Assembly (NCBI GenBank): GCA_013397075.1
Contig: VWZS01010169.1
Span: forward strand, 62,001-126,000
Source: Rhabdornis inornatus
Lineage: Eukaryota > Chordata > Aves > Passeriformes > Rhabdornithidae
DNA: 64,000 bases
Direction of reading: 5' to 3'
Positions 58,770 through 64,000 of this stretch are shown here, one piece after another (position 1 is the first letter of the stretch; every line of letters starts with the position of its first letter). The position numbers and the translations under genes were made by a program. The notes below the pieces were generated by a model. It did no database searches, was not told the origin of the DNA, and saw nothing but the letters and a program-made list of their open reading frames with translations.

Positions 58770-60772
58770 TTTCCTGATCAGGAGGGTGAATAAAATGCTG
58801 CACTTCTGGGGATAGGTTCCTTTGTTCTTCCCTCCAGAGTCACGGCCCCTGGTTATGAGGTGAGTGGTATAGAACAGCAATCTGGCCGTGCCCACACGGC
58901 TCTAAGCTCCTCTCCCAGGGAACAAACCTAGGACTGCATCTGAATGTGGTTTACTGGATATGTGAGGCTTGTTCTTGTCCCAGTGTTAGCAGTCTCATAC
59001 CAAAAGGCTGAAATACCAGTATTTATTATACTAAAAGGAGTGGGCCTCTCATACAGTACAGTTGCCACACACAGCCCTTGACATTACAGATAAGCAGTAA
59101 GACTCAGATAGAATAGGATGTGGCTAATCCAAAGTCATTAAATAATTTTGACACTGCAACTCTCCAGGGTATGACTAACACAAAAACTAATTTAAATTTC
59201 TCCTGGTTAAGTACACAGGCCTTGCAACTATTAGGAAGGAATGACCTGAAACTACTGCATTTAGCCTTTCTCTCTCTGACCTGTTACCTGTGTTAAAATG
59301 AAGTAATAAAAAGTCAAGAGTGGAGTTCATTTGTGCTCAGCCATTAGGCAGAGTATATCAGCTGGTTTTCTGCAGTGAACTGCCTGGTTGGAAGTAGAAG
59401 CTAAGGCAAGATTGCCTATAATTTTTTTATTTTTTTTAGTAGAAATATGGAACAGAGTATTAACCCAATTTCTTTCAAAGAGTTTGTGAATGTTTTGAGG
59501 ATAGACACTGGATTCACCCTGGATCTACAGTTCCACTCCCTGCTTTCTCTTAAAGTGCAAAACAAGGGTTTAGATTCAAAAGATTAATTACTATATTTTT
59601 AATTTATAATATTATATATTACAGAAACCTCAGCTTTGCCTAAGGCTTTTTCCAGCAGTTATTAACTTCACTCAAGTTTCAAAACATTCTTGGTTTGCGT
59701 TTTCTTTGGTGACTTATCTCTTTTTGGAAAAGTAGGTTCCTACCAAGAAAAACTGTTTTGTATTGCCCAGTCACATGCCTAATCCTTGCTCAGGAACACT
59801 ACATGAGGATCAAAATGAGAGAGCAGAAAAAGAACAAGTCAGAGAAAAGACTTCTTCTAACTACAAGGGGGTGGTAAATAAAATTTCCTTCTAAGCAACT
59901 GGGACACTATTATAGATTGTTTTGTTTAATAGATACAACTATAAACAGGAGCTGGAGCATTCAGAAGTCAAAAGGTATTTAGGCAATCATATTCATGAAT
60001 CTGACGCCTGGCTCTTTTGGCCCCTTGATACTTCTGTTTAGTTCGCTTGCTCTCTGCTTTCTGTTATTAAATTAGCTAAGAGGTGAAAATCTACTTTTCA
60101 CAATCCTTTGTCTTCTTTCTATCTTCTCAAGCATTGCAGGCAGGGGTAAATTTTATGTAGGAGTAATGGACTTTGCCCCCACCAGAAATTTATATCCTTT
60201 GCCTCTGAGTTTTAGTTCACTCTTACAGAAGCATTAGAGCTGCTGCTGCCTGCAGGCATATTTAGCTTCATTTTCACCAGTGTACTAACTCTTGAATCCC
60301 TGAAGTCCTTCTTCCCCTCATTATTCTGTGTTTCTCTTCTGCAGCTGGTTTCAAAACTGCTGGGTTATGCATAACGATATGAAGCCTTCCTCCTGGAAAA
60401 CTAGGTCGCTGGGATGTAAAATGAGTCTCTTCTACTCTTATGAAAACTGCACATGTTGAAAAATACAGCACAGCCACTTTAAAACATTTGTTTATGGTAA
60501 ACAGGATGGAAGCCTGCATTTTTATTAGTACTGCTCCTGCTCTTGTCCTGTATCCCAGCCACACTTCCTTCTCCCTAACTCTTATTTGTGTGTGGCAGAA
60601 TCTGCACAACTGTAAAGCAGTATTTTGGTAGCAGCTACAACATTACCTTAGTTGTAATTTTTGGTTAATGGGAAATACAGCAAGTAAGGAAATTCTGGTC
60701 AGTCCAATCACTATTGAGGTGAGACTTCAAGAAAAAGTGGTCTCTGCAGGCCTTATCTGGCTACAAATTAAC
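58770..60772. other. Unrecognised DNA, no gene seen
   Basis: 58.77-58.95 kb is a little GC-richer and might be an LTR flank or older insert. The rest is AT-rich with chance-length open frames; a 111-codon minus-strand frame at 60274-60609 has no known domain. Confidence 0.5.
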
Positions 60773-60842
60773 AAATATATATGTATATATGTGCGTGTGC
60801 ATGCGAGTGTGTATATATATATGCACACACATATACATATGC
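60773..60842. repeat. Alternating purine-pyrimidine (TA/TG/CA) tract
   Basis: Mixed TA, TG and CA dinucleotides alternate purine and pyrimidine almost throughout. One break near 60805 splits the tract. The part 'gtgtgtatatatatatgcac' (60807-60826) is close to self-complementary with the following 'acac'. The composition favours Z-DNA or cruciform formation. Confidence 0.85.
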
Positions 60843-63800
60843 TGAGAAGTTCCTGGAACTGAGAATTTGTCACTTGTTTCAGACTGTCACCATGATAGCA
60901 GAAAGACCCTAAGACTAAAGAAAAATCTTATTCAAAATAAATATTTGTGTTCTTTTGTGTCTATTTCCTTATAATTCACACTGAAGAATCATCCCATGCT
61001 GACTCCATCCAATGCTCCAGGGGAGCAGTCAGCTTGAATTCTACTTAAGAGTTTCTGAGGTAGTTAGAAACACTGGCACTGCAGATTTCAGTCTGGCTCA
61101 GCACTGCAAAACCTTTAAGCACAAATAGTCTCAGAAACATTATTTTCTTGCATTTTAAGGTAGTTATAGTTTGTAAACCATGTGTTAAGTCTGATAGCAT
61201 ACCATGAAAAATGAAGAAAGAATGCCTAGAAAACAAATAAACAACACATCTAGAAAACCTACTGTTCTTGAAATGCAATTCACACTGATGTATATTTACA
61301 ATGGCTTTACCTCTTTCTTGTACTTTTTAGAATAGATGATCTTTTAATCAATAGCAAGACTATCCAGTGACAGAATTATCTCTGCTCTAAATTCCCATCT
61401 GATTATTGCATGGGTCAGAATTTCTTCACTTACCAACATAAATACTAGCACATAACTCTTTCTGTGAATATTAAGGGGGCTTTTCCTGTAAAGGTTATTA
61501 AATCATGTAACTTGAGAAGCAAAATAACTGCTTCAACAGCTCTGCTCTCTAATACGAGACAGCAAATCCTACCTTTCTTTCACATTCTTCAGCTTCCAAG
61601 AAAGAAACATTAATAGGCAAAAATACAGTAATTTCAACAAGATATATAGTTGTATAGTCAATTGTTTATGTCAGTGGCTGTTTTACAGTAGGAGAAATTC
61701 CAAGGAACATCATACTATTCAGTTCCGAAGTAACCTAACAAAAATAAATTTTCCTGCTAACTTCATAAATCTGTGATTTATTTGTGGTTTATAGAAGAAA
61801 AGATAAATTATTCAGGAATTTTAAAATAATTAGTGGCAATGGGACATTCACCATAAAATCTTGTAATTTCTTTTAATTTGGCAAAGCTTTTAGGAGCTAT
61901 TATTGATAGGTCTTGCTCCAGAATTTGCTTTTACTATTATCATAATCAAAGCTTTTCTCTCTACTCTGTGGTTGAATGCTGAAACATTTTTTCTTTCCTT
62001 CTCCTCCAGCTAGGGGTTGCTTTTTCTTAAGCATTTGCCTAATATAAAAGAAGCTGTGTCTTAAATAAAGGTTTTATGAAAGTGTATACTGTTGTTCCAT
62101 AACCTCTAAGCTTTAACTACTGTAAGTTTAATAAAAGAAAATGTGGAAAAATTACTGATAAAGGTAAATTTAAGCTATGTTTAGAGCTCAGAATGTAGTC
62201 ATCTCCATTCACAATGCTTTTGACATATCTACTTGAACGTTGCAAAAAATTAGCTGTAATGTTACTTGAAGAATTGCAGGGTTGATTTGTCATCATCTCA
62301 AATCTCCACTGCAAGGTGGATGAACAGGAATGGTGCTGTAATTGATGCCTGGCTACTCTGAAGAAATGGTCTACATACCAGAAGGCATCAACTGAAGGGC
62401 AATGCTGTTATTCTTCCTAAAATAGTTGAATGGGAAAACCAAAAAGAATTAGCATTATTTATAAAGTTTTAGTGAAATTGCAAAGGTTTGAGCTAATTTT
62501 CCGGTGACTAGTAAGAGTTGCTCCTTCCCTCTGAAACAGTATGAGAGAACCGATAGACACTTCTGGTTAAGATGTCATCTAACTGTGCAGTGACATCAGT
62601 GTCTAAGTGGTCTAATTTCAGTGATTTCTCACTTGCTGGAAATTTTGACTTTGCTAAAAGAATAAAAAATTCTTAAGTGCTCTGCAACTTCATGGGAATG
62701 GTTGTATTATGCAACATGGGAGATTTTGACTTACATTACCACTCTTGTCAGTATAAAATGAAATCTGGAATATTGCATCTGTCATGTCACTGAATCCTGT
62801 GCTCTAAGCATAAAGGTGTATATAATTTATTTTTTTTTTCACTGAGTGGAAAATCTCATTGGAAAATCTATGTACTGAGATTTAATTTTCACTTAAATGT
62901 GTTTTTTAAATCTTGCTTTTATTCCAGTTTGTAATTTAAAAAATGTCGAAGTCTTAAATGTTACTACAAGACAACTGGGAGCTTCTGCAAAGCTCTAATC
63001 TGGCGTATTCTGTTTAAATTATTTGCAGAGGATGGATAGTTTGGCAATAATAACCACAGAATTGTTATGGAACCAATGTCTTTATCTGCAGATATCTCCC
63101 AATAATAAGACACATTTAGACCCTTACCTATATACCAGTCTCCTGAGAAGTAACAGTCCAGGATTTATAAAATATTCATAATGTAAAATTATACATACAC
63201 TTATTATAGAAAATTTGATTTAACCAGAAAAATAAATGTTATCTTTTTCAACTAAGCATATTGATAAAAGTATAAACATAGTTTAGCTTTGTATTTGGCA
63301 ACATCCTTTACTACTCTGTTGACTGATAGGTACAGTGACATATTGGAATTGCTACAGTTTCTCACTGCATTCGACTGGGTGTGAAGAGGCTTAGGCAGGT
63401 TGAGAAAGTATAATAGTTATAATCCATTAAATCTATTTAATTGCTTGGGTTTAATGTCCCAATTGAATTTTATTTATAAGGTAAACAGGATATAGTATAG
63501 AAACAGGAAAAATGTGTATTTCATATACAGAAAAATGGGATAAATGGTAAATAAATGAATGAGATAAATAGTATTAGTACTCAGGGTAAATGCATCTTAA
63601 ACATTTTCTTGGTAACCAGACCTCTCTACAGAGGGTGCACCATCTGGGAAAGTAGGAGAAGCTCCTAGGGTGGAGTTGAGTCCTGAAAGGAATAGTGGTT
63701 CAGAGTTCCAAAGTGTTGCAAAGAAACACCCTTCTAGAACTTCTGGAGGAAACGGGGGAGCTGCTCATCACCTGAGTGCCACACTGGAGAATGTTCTGAA

Positions 63801-64000
63801 AGGATAGGTGAGAGATAGAGATATGCTGATTTATAAATGTTTTATTTCTATTTGGTCTCCTTGAATTTCCTGTTATTTTACAATGCTAAATGTTCTAGTT
63901 TATGTTCTGATGAAATCTAATCTAATTTAAAGACTCTGCCTGAAGAGTCCATTCCAACATAAGTATTTCTGTCTTTTGCTTGCATGCTGGAGCCCAGATT
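60843..64000. other. Unrecognised AT-rich DNA, no gene seen
   Basis: Only chance-length open frames (none above 77 codons) and short T runs (62830-62840). No repeat family recognised. A GC-richer patch near 63.63-63.79 kb shows nothing assignable. Confidence 0.55.

Noticed and set aside
1..64000. Protein-coding gene with exons in this window
   Set aside because: No frame combines a known domain, splice borders and a length beyond chance; small exons could still be missed without alignments.

Overview
This window looks like non-coding nuclear DNA from a bird, most likely a songbird. It is AT-rich with few CpGs. Its dominant interspersed repeat is the CR1 LINE, in 5'-truncated copies with the avian 3' end. 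It also carries bird-type endogenous retrovirus LTRs (ERVL-like and others) and many short tandem repeats. I see no mammalian SINE or L1, no bacterial gene organisation and no CRISPR. I found no exon, multi-exon gene or functional RNA gene, so the window reads as a gene desert or the inside of a very large intron. The songbird assignment rests on LTR style recalled from memory and is less certain than 'bird'.

Layout. 1-590: minus-strand CR1. 0.6-9.3 kb: unremarkable AT-rich DNA with AAAT and AAAAC tracts. 9.35-9.58 kb: long CATC tract abutting a CR1 3' end, then a CTAT tract. 9.6-25.3 kb: mostly unrecognised unique DNA, with a TTTATA hexamer tract (17.45 kb), a weak CR1 trace (11.4 kb), two GC-richer islands (15.1-15.95 and 23.05-23.39 kb) and the longest open frame (195 codons, 21.66 kb, not recognised). 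25.36-25.68 kb: internal CR1 piece. 26.2 kb: perfect 14-bp-arm hairpin. 29.2-29.7 kb: old CR1, the only clear plus-strand copy. 34.5 kb: GAGGA tract with a 91-base gap.

35.36-37.00 kb is the most structured part. A 605-bp solo LTR with a perfect 5-bp target duplication sits inside a CR1. That CR1 sits inside an older CR1, whose upstream end abuts a degenerate tRNA-Leu(AAG)-like sequence in the same orientation. 39.28-40.03 kb: a second, unrelated LTR of about 750 bp. 41.7-42.2 kb: CR1. 49.7-50.35 kb: a CR1 split by an ERVL-type LTR, with the LTR 3' part and several hundred bases of CR1 deleted. 53.04-55.08 kb: an 819-bp segment present twice with no difference seen; the first copy is bracketed by single Ns, which suggests false duplication. 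58.2-58.76 kb: a minus-strand solo LTR with a 6-bp direct repeat. 58.8-64 kb: unrecognised unique DNA plus one alternating purine-pyrimidine tract.

No set of genes works together here. The biology visible is the history of CR1 and retroviral insertions, and a few places where the assembly itself needs checking. I did not find convincing evidence of a new biological system. The closest candidate is the tRNA-Leu/CR1 junction at 36.9 kb, which could be a SINE-like chimera or a chance neighbour.
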